From Piscicola geometra (lineage: Eukaryota > Annelida > Clitellata > Hirudinida > Piscicolidae): 64,000 nt of DNA. Below are positions 21,660-46,500 of this stretch, in pieces. Under the pieces are notes generated by a model. It saw only the letters and a program-made list of their open reading frames with translations. It ran no database searches and had not been told where the DNA came from. Made by a program: the position numbers and the translations under genes. Location: positions 13,346,719-13,410,718 of the forward strand of contig OX030956.1 in assembly GCA_943735955.1 (NCBI GenBank). The letters are read 5' to 3'. The stretch's first letter is position 1; each line of letters begins with the position of its first letter.

Positions 21660-24600
21660 TCACTTCTTCTTTTTCTTGTGCTTCTTGCTTTTTTTCTTTT
21701 CTTTCTGGGGAGAATTTATATTATTATTATTATTATTATTTTTGAAATCATCTGATTATTTAATATAGGGATAATTATTTTTAAAATGTGAATCAAAAGC
21801 TTCTATGAAATAAAAATAATAAAAGATTTAACTGATCGGCTCATGACACATTAAATTGAGTTTGATAAACACGTGAAAAGAGGGTGGCCAGTGAATTTGA
21901 TTAATTAATTAATTAATTAATTGCTTTATTTGATTTAAGAAGTTAACGCATGGAGATGCAGGTAGCAAGTTATTATAAGTGAGCACTTACCTTGTGCTTT
22001 TTTGACTTTACTTTCTTCTCCACCCACACTGTCTGCTCCGATGATACTTTCTGCATGCTTTTTGATTCCGCCAGTCTTCCAGCTGTACCATCATCATCAT
22101 CATCCACATCCTCATAATCATCATCGTCTTCATCATCATCGATTACTATAGCAGTGTTGGTGGTGGCTGGTGCCTCTGGAATGGTGGCATTAGTGGTGAC
22201 GACGGCAGGAGGGGGAATCGAAGCGGTGATAGGTGCACTCAATGGGCCTTCCACGCTAGTGAGATCATCATCATCGTCGGAGTCTTCGAAGATTGACTTG
22301 AAAACGTCTATCTTGGGTTTGACTGACTTCACTTGAGGCACCTCCCTCTTCTCCTCCCCAACACCAGCATCTTGTGGTGGTATCTCAGTGGTCTGCTTAG
22401 CTGCAGCAGTGGTAGTGGCAGTAGTGGCAGTGGTGGCAGTGGCAGTGGCAGTAGTGGCAGTGGCTTCCTTGGTGGATTCTTTTATAGGGGTGACTACATC
22501 AGGCGGGATGAAGGTGAGGGATTGGTCAGTGCACTGCGCAGAAGGGGGCGGTCTCAAGTCAACGCTAGCCAGTATCGAGAGAGGCTTTTTGTCTTTCTTG
22601 GCCTCTGAATTGCTCGCTACATTCCTTTCTGCATACGACTTTGTCAGCTCCGCAGCTGCTGGTGGTGGTGTTGCTTGGTGGGAGCCTATGACGACAGAGA
22701 TGGGCGTCTTGAAGTCGAAGAATGACGGCTTGGCCTGCTTGGAAGATAACAGGCCCACGATCTGAGAGCTGCAAGGAGGTTTGAGTGATGAATGCATTGA
22801 AAATGAGATTTTTTAAAATAATAATTATAATCACTATGATTATTATTATTTTTATTATTATGTTTATAAATATGAAGGGACGAATCAGGTTGGTTATAGA
22901 GGGAAACGACTGACTCAGGGAAAGGGTCTTCAACGTTGAATCTGACGCAGAGAAGCTTTGCAGGATGCCATTCCTCCGAGAGCATCTTGCCAACGCCCTC
23001 CTCTTTCACCACCTCCTCACTCACTCCGGTCTCCTTCACGAAGCGATTGGCCATCATGGCACTGAGAGGCCTCGCCCAGTCCTTCTCCCACTCTGTCACT
23101 TGTTCTTTTCCTGCGTGTGTGTGTGTATCATAGCCTATGATCATAGCCTATATTATTTAATAATGGGGACAGACATTTTATAGGCGTGAGGCCTGTGAAC
23201 TTCTAGAATCGAGTCATGATGGATTGTATTTAACCTGGTGAAGCCTTTTTCACCACGACCTCCTCCTTGATAGGTCTTCCACTGTTTGCTGTCCCTTCAC
23301 TCGACCATCTGGAGTGGTGTGCCTTGTGTGCGTGCTTGGGCGTAGTCTTGGCGGGAGTGTTGGCATTGTTGCTATTGTTACTGTTGTTGTTGTTGTTCTT
23401 GCTGTTGGTAGCGGGAAGGTCCCTCTTGGCTTCCTCAATTCTCGTCTTGTCATCTTCACTCAACAACTCAAACACCGAGGCTGCAGTGGTGAAACACAAG
23501 TTGTATTAGTGGAGCACTGTTAAAGAGTGGGAAAGACGAGGTTGCAGAAAGGAAAAATCAGATGGCACCAACCCACTTGCATCTTTTCGCCCAGCATCTC
23601 TCCCCTAGAAAAGTGTCTGTTCAGGTGGTAATCGCTGCCATGGCGTTGGTGTGGTTTGTGATGGGAATGGAGGGGATGCTGGGGATGTGGTGTCGTGGTT
23701 GCATTGTCGCTGGCGGTGCTTCGGAAGGGCTTGAAGTTGCTGGGCAGATCAGGCGCTTCGACCATTTTGAACTGAGGCTTGACGTGTTCTGCCTTTCTGA
23801 AACCCCGTAGTGTGTTCTTGAGTTTGGTGTCTGAGGTGTTTGAACGATTAGTGCATTATGAATTTTGAATTTTGAATGGGCGGTGTTGAGTTCAGTGCTG
23901 AGGTTGTGAGACTTGTTGGAGAAATTGGTGTTGTCGATGGTGGCGTAGGTTTTTTACAAGTTTGGTCATGTTATTTAGAAAGTATAGACTATACTGTATG
24001 AAGACTATATAGTCTATAATAAATAGTAAATTCTAACATATGGTTATAGTGGAGGTTATCCTGACAGGATGTTATATTATCAGTGAAAAGTAACTGACCA
24101 TGGTGGTGCTTGGGGGCGGTCCATCCATGCAGGTGGTCAATGGCATCATCGTCGGTCGCAAGGTGGAAGTTGTAGTTGTGGATCGAGTCGTTGTTGTAGA
24201 CATCCTCATCCTCATCTTCCAGAGCCCCTGTCCCGAACGCCTGTGTCACGTGTTCTCAGGCGTTAATGATGTTAGTCGTTGTGTTGTATTATTGTCCTGC
24301 GCAACTACAGCACACTACTACCATACTCTACTACCATACTCTAATACACTCTACCGAACTACTACCACACTTGAGCAAACCCTATCACACTACCAATACA
24401 CTATTACCGCACTATTACCACATTACTTCCACCACACTCCGGCACAAACCTTTCCACCAATCAATCCATTGCCGACTCTTTTTCCTGCTACAGGCGTTCC
24501 CTTCCTATCCCTAACAACCTCCTTATCTCGAGACCTTTCACTACTCTGAACCAGATCCATGCCGCGATAACCCAGCCCATGCAAGCCTGTCTTGCTCACA

Positions 24601-26219
24601 AACAACACACTGCACATGTCCTCGGCCCTCAGCTCATCATCATCATCACCATCATCATCGTCATCGTCTTCATCTTCATTTTCTTCTTTGGTTTCCTAGT
24701 CGGACGTTTTGAATTGTTTGAATGCTGCAATCAACTTAATTAAATATGTTTGGCGTGATGGGTGGTTGGATGGTTGGATGGGAAGAGTTGTGAATTTTAT
24801 TACCTAAAAAAGAATGTTAGTTTTATTTGTAATAAATATTTAAAAAACGATTACAGTGCCTTTATGAAGATGATTATGGGAAAACTATGATTTAAATACA
24901 GAACAATAATAATAATAATGATTTTAATAGAGTGAAAATTCAAGAAAATATAAATACAGAGGTTTATTTTAATAAAAGCAGTGAAGCTACCGTCGATGTC
25001 ATGAGTTGAGGGGGTAGACTGCAGCCATACACTTTTGACGCTTCCACCTTCTTCTTCCTCTTCTTCCTCACTCTGCCTACTCCCTCCCCTTTCCTCCACC
25101 CCATCCTCCTCAGCATCTGAGTTCCTATCCTCAACCTAGATTTCAAAGCAACTCATTCAATCCTCCCTCCATCTATACATCAACCTCTCGGTTATCTCAC
25201 AAAATTGTAATAAAATACTTTAAAAAGATATTTGTGAAAAATAAAACTAGAAGTAGTATCTGTGGAACCTGGCTAGTTGCAGCTCTGAAGAAGAATGACT
25301 TTGGAAGGTTTGTGTTGTCTGCAAAGTTTTTGGAGCAATGCCGAATTCACCTAAGTCCTGATGATGATGTTGTTGATGATGATGATGATGGTGGTGATGA
25401 TGGTAATGATAACGTAAGAAGTTGATCATCATTACTATAATCACATCATCATCACTATAGGCATCATCATCATCACTATAGGCATCATCATCATCACTAT
25501 AGGCATCATCATCATCACTATAGGCATCATCATCATCACTATAGGCATCATCATCATCATGCGCACATCATCATCATCATGCGCACATCATCATCATCAT
25601 GCGCACTTCATCATCCATGAAGTCCTCAGGCCTCTGAACTGATGCACTCATCCTCTCACTTCTTGAAGACTTGAATGACCGAGGAGCCCATCCTTTTGCG
25701 TGTGTGTGTGTGTGTGTGTGTGTTTGTGTGTGTGTGTACATGTGTGTGTGTGAGTGTACATGTGTGTGTGTGAGTGTACATGTGCATCGCATCTATATGA
25801 TCCGGTAAATAAATAAAAAGCATGTCATTATCAATATTTATTTATTTATAATTCTGTACACAGATAACCCATATTGCAATAATGAAGATATATTTAGAAG
25901 AAGTGAGACCAGCCTTCCTTGGTGTCAACGGTGTTAAAGTAGCCTGCAGAGAAGCCGCCTGTGAAGGCCCCATGGAATCGCACCCGACCCTGTGCATCCC
26001 TCACCACCTGCTCATGCACTCCCACCGCCTTTCGCACCACCACCTCGTCTGATATTGTCATCATAAGTTGTAAAATGTTTGATGATGAAGTGGAATGTTT
26101 TTTTTTATTTAAATACTGTAATAATTTTCATTAAATTTTTTCCATACATTCTAACCTTTTTCATATTGGGGTAAACTTTTTCCAAGAAAATCATAAGCAT
26201 CATCATCACAGGAATCCAT
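21660..26219 (-). CDS. GPATCH1: GPATCH1-like G-patch splicing protein, 795 aa
   Basis: Twelve exons in transcript order: 26219-26156, 26048-25914, 25692-25607, 25357-25269, 25135-24991, 24695-24492, 24240-24099, 23830-23573, 23480-23235, 23110-22915, 22768-21991, 21704-21660. Phases agree and total 795 residues. Landmarks shared with vertebrate GPATCH1: [35 protein letters not shown], the G-patch core [62 protein letters not shown], then an acidic region and a Lys-rich end. The family joins spliceosomal complexes, where G-patch proteins stimulate DEAH helicases. Intron 2 keeps the frame only with a GC donor (GAAG/GCTGGT). Asp runs are coded by GAT microsatellite. The gene is divergent with SOCS6 and convergent with ITFG1. 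Confidence 0.88.
25440..25605. repeat. 21-bp then 20-bp ATC-rich tandem repeats in GPATCH1 intron 3
   Basis: Units of GGCATCATCATCATCACTATA repeat about five times, then GCGCACATCATCATCATCAT repeats three times. The last unit runs to the donor of GPATCH1 exon 3 at 25606 (minus strand). Confidence 0.9.
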
Positions 26220-26637
26220 TTTTTGAAATAAGTTTAGCTCAAAAACTCTTAACTAACTTCACTTTTCCATATAAGTCGATATTAATTATAGGGTTTATCA
26301 TGGGAAAAACTATTTTGAAAAACATTGTTAGGAAGATTGAAACTTTAAAATCACAAAACTTCAATTGTTTTCATCATATATTTTTTTATATGTAAGTGAG
26401 CATTCCTGAAAGTGATTCAAGGCCATACACCGCTATATGTCATTATTGACAAATTTGGGAAGTGTTTCCTAGCTCTTTAATTTATCAAAATAATCAACCT
26501 TTTAGTATAAAATCCTCCATTGGTTGTACTATAATTTTAATAGTTACTATTTGTTTCAATGATAATGCAAATAATGATTTAAAGGATAGTAATGAACTTT
26601 CGGATGATTGCTTTATAATGTTATTTCTTCTCTCTCA
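26220..26637. promoter_or_regulatory. shared upstream region of divergent GPATCH1 and SOCS6
   Basis: Only 418 bases separate the GPATCH1 ATG on the minus strand (26219) from the SOCS6 ATG on the plus strand (26638). Both promoters must lie here unless untranslated first exons sit farther off. The sequence is AT-rich; I see no certain TATA box or CpG cluster. Placement is inferred from gene orientation only. Confidence 0.4.
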
Positions 26638-27885
26638 ATGTCTACCAGCGTGAAGTCAATCAGTTCGAGCAGCAGTGCTTTTTCGCATCCAGAAACCCAC
26701 AGTTTGACGAGGACTGCAGGCAGCGTCAAGTTCTCTGACGAAGTCTCAGATGCCCACATCAATGGCTTCTTGGTGAGCCTCTTCAGCAGGATTCTGCCTT
26801 GCCAACGAAAAATCAAATCCACTTCCGACAACCTATCCATCAAGGCACACAAATTCAGGGGCAAAAGTTGGTTGTGTTGCGGTTTCGACCATGTCCAGTG
26901 CCCTTCAAAGTCACACTCTTCCACCTCCTCCTTGGGTAGGTGTTCAAACGACTACACACCATCGCCTCGCTGCAGCTACCACCGCGCAGACGACTCTGAA
27001 GTGGCAAAGGTGCACTCGAGTACGTTGCCCTCCTCTAGTCACAAGGCGACCAGGATTGTTCTCCGAAAAGGCATTCTTTCCACCCAGACATTACCAAAGG
27101 AAACCAAATATGTGAATTCCAATTACAATCGCAATGTGGAGGAAATTAGAAAAAGTGCTTTTGCTTTTCTGGCCAAAAGAACAACCAGTAATGCACAAAA
27201 CAGCAACAACATCAGAAGTCCACACGACAACACCATCGACGTTTCAACAAGCACAACAAATGACAGCAGCCACTCTTACCAGACGCCGATCGAGCCTTCA
27301 TACACCAAGGATCTTCCCTCCACCTCGACCACCACACAAGCACTGCCCCTCTACGACCGTCTCAAAGAAGCCTCGCAAGACGGCTGGAGTCTCTCGAAGG
27401 AACTCGAGAAGCTCAACCGCTACGGCTGGTACTGGGGACCGATCACACGCGTGGAGGCCGAGGAGAAGTTGTCGCGACAGCCTGATGGCACGTTCCTGGT
27501 GAGGGATAGTTCCGACGACCGCTATCTCCTCAGTCTCAGCTTCAGATCCTACGGCCGCACCCTTCACACGCGCATCGAACACAGCAACGGCGTCTTTAGC
27601 CTCTACACACAGTCGGAGAGCGAGGGCTACCACTCAATCGTCGAGCTGATCGAGAACTCCGTCTCCGACTCACAGACGGGCGTCTTCTGCTACTCCAGGG
27701 CACGCACGCCTGGCTCGATGAGTTTTCCGGTCCGCCTCACTCGACCAGTGTCCCGTTTCGCCCAGGTGCGCTCGCTGCAGTACCTGTGTCGCTTCCTCAT
27801 CCGAGAGTCAATCCGACTGGACCACATCAGACAGCTGCCCCTGCCCACCTCGATCAAGCAGTTCCTCGAGGAGAGGCCCTACTGA
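26638..27885 (+). CDS. SOCS6: SOCS6-like suppressor of cytokine signalling (SH2 + SOCS box), 415 aa
   Basis: One open exon. The first ATG is at 26638; the frame is open a little upstream without an ATG, and TCTACCAG at 26641 could instead be an acceptor, so the N-terminus is uncertain. The first 250 residues are Ser/Thr-rich and poorly conserved. The SH2 domain starts near residue 262 (WYWGPITRVEAEEKL) with the phosphotyrosine-binding Arg in FLVRDSSDDRYLLSL near residue 289. HTRIEHSNG and the linker GVFCYSRARTPG closely match SOCS6 rather than CIS or SOCS1-3. The SOCS box (SLQYLCRFLIRESIRLDHI, then LPLP) lies at about 379-405 and would recruit Elongin BC and Cullin-5. Expected role: ubiquitin-ligase adaptor acting on phosphotyrosine receptors. 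Confidence 0.9.
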   Translation: MSTSVKSISSSSSAFSHPETHSLTRTAGSVKFSDEVSDAHINGFLVSLFSRILPCQRKIKSTSDNLSIKAHKFRGKSWLCCGFDHVQCPSKSHSSTSSLGRCSNDYTPSPRCSYHRADDSEVAKVHSSTLPSSSHKATRIVLRKGILSTQTLPKETKYVNSNYNRNVEEIRKSAFAFLAKRTTSNAQNSNNIRSPHDNTIDVSTSTTNDSSHSYQTPIEPSYTKDLPSTSTTTQALPLYDRLKEASQDGWSLSKELEKLNRYGWYWGPITRVEAEEKLSRQPDGTFLVRDSSDDRYLLSLSFRSYGRTLHTRIEHSNGVFSLYTQSESEGYHSIVELIENSVSDSQTGVFCYSRARTPGSMSFPVRLTRPVSRFAQVRSLQYLCRFLIRESIRLDHIRQLPLPTSIKQFLEERPY

Positions 27886-28052
27886 CTGAGTGTGTGCTTG
27901 TGTGTGTGTGCGATGATAAACTGGTCACATTTAACGGTTTCTACCAATCGAGCAACTACTAACTCCATGATGAGCTATCTTTAGTTATGTTTTTATTTCC
28001 GTCCTTTTCATTTAATAACTTTTTGTGTGTATATATATTTGTGGGTTTGTGT

Positions 28053-28245
<193 letters not shown>

Positions 28246-28564
28246 TGTGAACATCAACTTGTACTGATGTCTAAACGACTGTATCAGCCTTGCACATAGA
28301 CAAACTTTGATGCTTTAGACACTTACTCACTGTCTCTCCATTCAACCACTCCATCTCACCCATTGACAACACATCATATATTATATTAATCGGCATAATA
28401 ATTAATCAGTGTGTAAAAAGAAATTAATCATTATCGCCATCGTCGTTATCATATTTATCATTATCATCATCACCATCTTCATCATCATCATAATCACCAT
28501 CGTCATAAATCACCAAGCATGTTCAGTATTATACCACTTCAATGCTACACTCTATCCCCTATCA

Positions 28565-28790
28565 CTGCACCACCACTGCACCACACCAAGCACCACACCA
28601 AGCACCACCACTGCACCAACATCACCTAGCACCACCACTGCACCACACCAAGCACCACACCAAGCACCACCACTGCACCACACCAAGCACCACACCAAGC
28701 ACCACCACTGCACCACACCAAGCACCACACCAAGCACCACCACTGCACCACACCAAGCACCACCACTGCACCACACCAAGCACCACGACA
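28565..28790. repeat. minisatellite of CACCACTGCACCACACCAAG units
   Basis: Blocks of CACCACTGCACCACACCAAG alternate with CACCACACCAAG in a two-level pattern over about 225 bases, giving imperfect 20- and 33-base periods. It is open in several frames but has no coding character. Confidence 0.9.
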
Positions 28791-30396
28791 CTCTAAAATC
28801 GACAGCATCACCACTGCAACGTACCACTCCACCACCATCACCGCACCTCTCATCACTATTTTCACACCCGTAACTTATTTCAACCTCCCAAGCTAGCTAG
28901 GTACCCAAGGTGTGAGGGTCTCATGGCGTTTTATTGCTTGTAAAAAAGTGACTGTCTTCATATTGAAGAGAAACGTTAGTTTAGTAATTACGCCTAATCA
29001 GCAGCAGTAAGGTATGCGCTGTTTCAGGTGATATGTATAGACGGGGCATTTTATTATTTTATTTCCTTGCTTGGCAATGACAGTGTGTTATCACCTGCTA
29101 GTTGATACTTCATAGCATGAAGCACCTTCAACTACCCATGTAAAATGCGTTGCTTTGATGTTAATTTAACATTTTCAACCACCCTTGCACCTTCACATCA
29201 TCATCATCATTGCCACTTTCTCATCATCATCATCATCATCATCATCATCTTTCTCACATAATCATCATTAATAGCATTGTAAGCCTCTCATCATCATCAC
29301 CCTTGCACCCAATCATCACCATCATCACCATGCACCAATGAAGTTCTTCTTCATCCAAGATCATCATCACCACCACCACCACTCTGTAAAGGGCGCTTTT
29401 GATTGGTGCAGCTGATGGCACGTGACGCTCTCGCATCTACCTCTTGCTTCTGCGCTTGCTAATATATTTTCTTTGATGAAACATCTTTTCGTTATTTTAT
29501 TATTTTTATTTATTTTTAATGCATGTGTTTTTGTGTTTAGTTGGGCATGTTTAACACGTACAAACAGTTTGTGTGTTTTTGGGTGATTGAGTGTGAATAG
29601 GTGTGTGGATGTGTGTGTAGGTGTATGTGTGTGTGTGTGTGTCTGTTTGTGTGTGTGTGTAGGTGTGTGTGTGTGTGTATGTGGTTTTATGTGTGGGTGT
29701 GTGTGTGTGTTGCTGTGATGTTGTGTCATGCTGCAGACAACGTTTATCTCCCTTGCTTGATGGACATTTAATAATTCTTGAAAAGTCAAACTATTTTTAT
29801 TTTTAAAATAATATATTAATTTTTGATTTAAGGTTTTTAATCTCAAATTATTATTCCCTGTCATGTTCTTTCAGATGCTTTTAACATGAATTTTAAAATA
29901 AAAAATTTAAGTGATTTTATGAGTGATTGAAACAAACCATTTGAGGACTTTGTTTCGTACCTACAGTCCATTTATGGGCTCAATGGTGTTGCCGAAGACT
30001 GGAGAAAAGTAAGATCTATCAATTATTGAAATTTTAATATTTTACTTAATAAACAGGGTTTCATGGACTTAGGGTGGATCTCAAATAATTTCTTGCTTGT
30101 TCGTTTGGTCAAGAAGAAATGATTTAAGTTTTGCTAAATCTAGAACATTTTAGACAAAGCCGCTATGCAGTTTTTTCTTATCCATTAAGAACATAGAAGA
30201 CTGCTTTAAAACCACAATAAGAGTTTCTTTTATATAAAAAAAACTATTTTTAAACTGGGTAAAATAATCTTCAAAATTAACCAATTAGTTGCTTTTTAGT
30301 TAACTTTTTTTAATGATTGGCCCGCCCATCCCTACTGATCTTTGAATCACCTTTATCTCAGGTGGTTTGTTTACATCATTAAAAGATTTTTAAAAA

Positions 30397-32920
<2,524 letters not shown>

Positions 32921-34319
32921 CCTATTCTGAATTGGCACCTTATGAGCACTTGATGCATTGACGAACATCCCGACAAAAACTTCAGTATTTTTAGCGCTAC
33001 ATTTGTAACGTGACATTCCGTGATTCAGTGATATTAGCACCAGCGGCAGCAACAAAGCCGACGATAACGTCTCAAGTTTATTGATTATGTAGGAGTAGAT
33101 TTGCTGAATTAATGCTTAGAATGAATGAATGAATTAGGGCATTCGGTAGCTTCAATGATTAGTCTCTGCAAACGAGGCCACGATTCAATAGATAGATGCA
33201 CACATCTCCACTGGAGGAAACGCCATTGGAAATCTGGCAATGGCGCAAGTCTATGGTGGCAAAGTATTGAGGATGATGATTATGACGGCAAAGATGATGA
33301 TGGTAGTGATTACGATGAAGTAATTGATGATGATGATGATAGTGATGATGAAGTAAATGATGATGATGATGACGTCAGAGGCATGGCAAGGGCACCTCAG
33401 CCACAACAAACTTCAACAACAATGCCGCAGCGCACAAAGTCAACCCGACATACACCTATAATTCAATGAATGCACCATGTATAGAAAATATATATAAGTA
33501 TACACTCATATACGATTGATAGATACATAGTATATAAATTTACGGGTTTAAAATTGAAGTGGAATAAAATTATAAAAATAGCCTACGATCAACTATTTTA
33601 ATTTCAGAATCTCTATATACACATGTACATAGTCATACAATTATATATATATATATATTCGTATGTATATATATATAAATTATATAACTTAGATAAATAC
33701 CGTGAAATTTAAATTCCTAAGATTTGAAAGTAGAAATATATGAAATATCACATTAATCTAATTTTCCTTGGTATTCCTAAGAGCTCGTTCGCATTCACCA
33801 CCTCACGCAGAGGCACACATAAAGACAATAAAACACATGCTGACACATAGGCAAACACACACACAGACAGACAATAAAACACAAACGAACACACACACAC
33901 ACACACACACACAGAGAGACAATAAAACACAAACGAACACAAACACACAAACACACACGTAGATACAGAGAAAGAGAGACAACGATACAGATGGCATGAC
34001 AAGAACACAGACAAGTAACAAGACAGACGCAGTTGGAGTGGTGCATGGAGGGGGGATATATGATATAGCGGAGATGCCTGATGATGATGATGAAGCCTCT
34101 CACCCTTATGCTATGTAGTAGAAGTAAAAACCCATGTTAAATCACTATGCATATATATAAATAGATATTTATTTAAATATATAGATAGATATATATATAT
34201 AAAAGCAAATGCTCAATCATATATAAATAAATATATATATATATTTATATATATAGATGAATGATGTGATAGTCTCATAGAAGAAAGGATTGACAGGAGT
34301 GGTGGTGATGATAGTGATG
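32921..34319. other. convergent intergenic region, AT-rich with simple repeats
   Basis: This lies between the membrane-protein stop and the TNPO1 stop. It holds a GAT-rich stretch (33265-33372), TA-rich runs (33635-33680 and 34150-34260) and a CA-rich segment (33840-33950). It should contain both 3' untranslated regions; no further gene is supported. Confidence 0.5.
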
Positions 34320-45019
<10,700 letters not shown>

Positions 45020-46500
45020 TTTTTTCGAAAGATAAAATATAATGCAAAGAAACTGTAACTTTCAAATATAATCGTTGCTCTATGTTTTTACAAAGAATAT
45101 ATTCGAAATATATCGTTAATATACTTTATTTTAGTATTTCCACAAACTTGCAGACAGATAGTTTAAAAGAATAGCTAGTCGTTCAACATTTGCGTTCTTG
45201 AATCTGATAAAGAGCGCTATTGAAATTTATTTGATTGATTGATTGATTGATTTTTCCAAATGCCTAGGGTTGCTAAATAGTTAAAACTATTATGAATACA
45301 TTCCTACCACACCTTTATTTTAATGCCCTACATTAAAAAAATTAGATAAAAACCTTTAAACAAAACATTTTCTTTAGAAGTTCATAGCTTTTATGGCCCA
45401 AATCCAGCTTCTGTGCACTTGTATGCAAAGCATATTTTATTGAATGAAATTCTGAAAAGTTTAGGAAGTGATGCATGTGTTTGAGATATTTCACATATGA
45501 ATGAATTGAGAATAATAACAATATGTTGAACTTAGTTGTCCACAGTGGGTTTTTACAATGTATACGTAAATATTATCAAGAAGAATTGTTTGATTAGAGT
45601 ATTCAGATATAGATTGGATTTAGTTTTGAAACTAAACTGGATTTTAAAAAGTATTTATGAAATATTTATTTATTTAAAAATCAATTTTTTTCAACTACAA
45701 AAACTGGATGTTTATTTTATATTTAAAGGACGCTTCTTACTTGCCTTATTGTTATGTTTGCTGTACATTGACGATATTGCAGTCGATAATAAATTTAATA
45801 TTCTATTTAAAAAAATTGTATCCGCCTATTATTTAATAAATGGAATAAACACTATTTGATCTGATTTAAAAGAAACTATCTATTCTTTATTTACGCATAT
45901 TGTTTACGTTCCGCTTCATTCTAGACTGCCAAGTACACAAAGCCAGCGGTCTCGGAATTGCCATTCATCCAAACTTTGGATTCCAAAGTGATTATATTTC
46001 TATTGAAGTATAATTCATGCTTTTTAATGAATTTCATGTTGTTTGAGTTTTTTTAAAGAATTGAGAGTGGGCTTATATTAATCAACACTTTTTAGAGAAT
46101 TAAAGTTGTGATATTTGATAGGCGTAGTCTAATTAATATAAAATTACATTTCAACAGTTTTGATATGTGAATTTCAATTTATTTGATTATTAACAAATTG
46201 AAGTTTCAATATAAATATATGTGAAAATAGACTTAGCACATATTAATTATAAAAGAATAGACATAGCAGGTAATAAATATAGAAGAAATTATAGAAAAAA
46301 TAAAAGAAAGAATACATAACAACTTGGTTGAAGATAGAAAAAAATATTTCATTTTAAACTAAATTAAAACTATTTAAACCTATTTAATTTACTTCCAGTA
46401 TTTTTTATCCTAAACTTCTATACTATATAACAGTTTTAGTGCCATGATTGAAACCATTTGAATGATACTCATAAAAAAGGGATTGACAAAAACATTCCAG
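45020..46500. promoter_or_regulatory. divergent TNPO1/FBXW7 intergenic region
   Basis: The start codons of TNPO1 (minus) and the first recognised FBXW7 exon (plus) face away from each other across 1.48 kb. This AT-rich DNA probably holds both promoters. A GAGCGCTATT plus (TTGA)n tail at 45212-45251 looks like the end of an old SINE. No specific factor site is claimed. Confidence 0.35.

Noticed and set aside
25436..25605. Regular ATC repeats as a possible regulatory array
   Set aside because: They are simple 20-21-base tandem repeats with no separate motif.
33125..33469. 114-codon Asp-rich frame after the membrane-protein gene
   Set aside because: It is mostly GAT microsatellite, with no recognisable domain or acceptor.
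45536..45859. 107-codon plus-strand frame upstream of FBXW7
   Set aside because: AT-rich, Leu/Ile/Phe-dominated composition, no homology, and no splice link to FBXW7.
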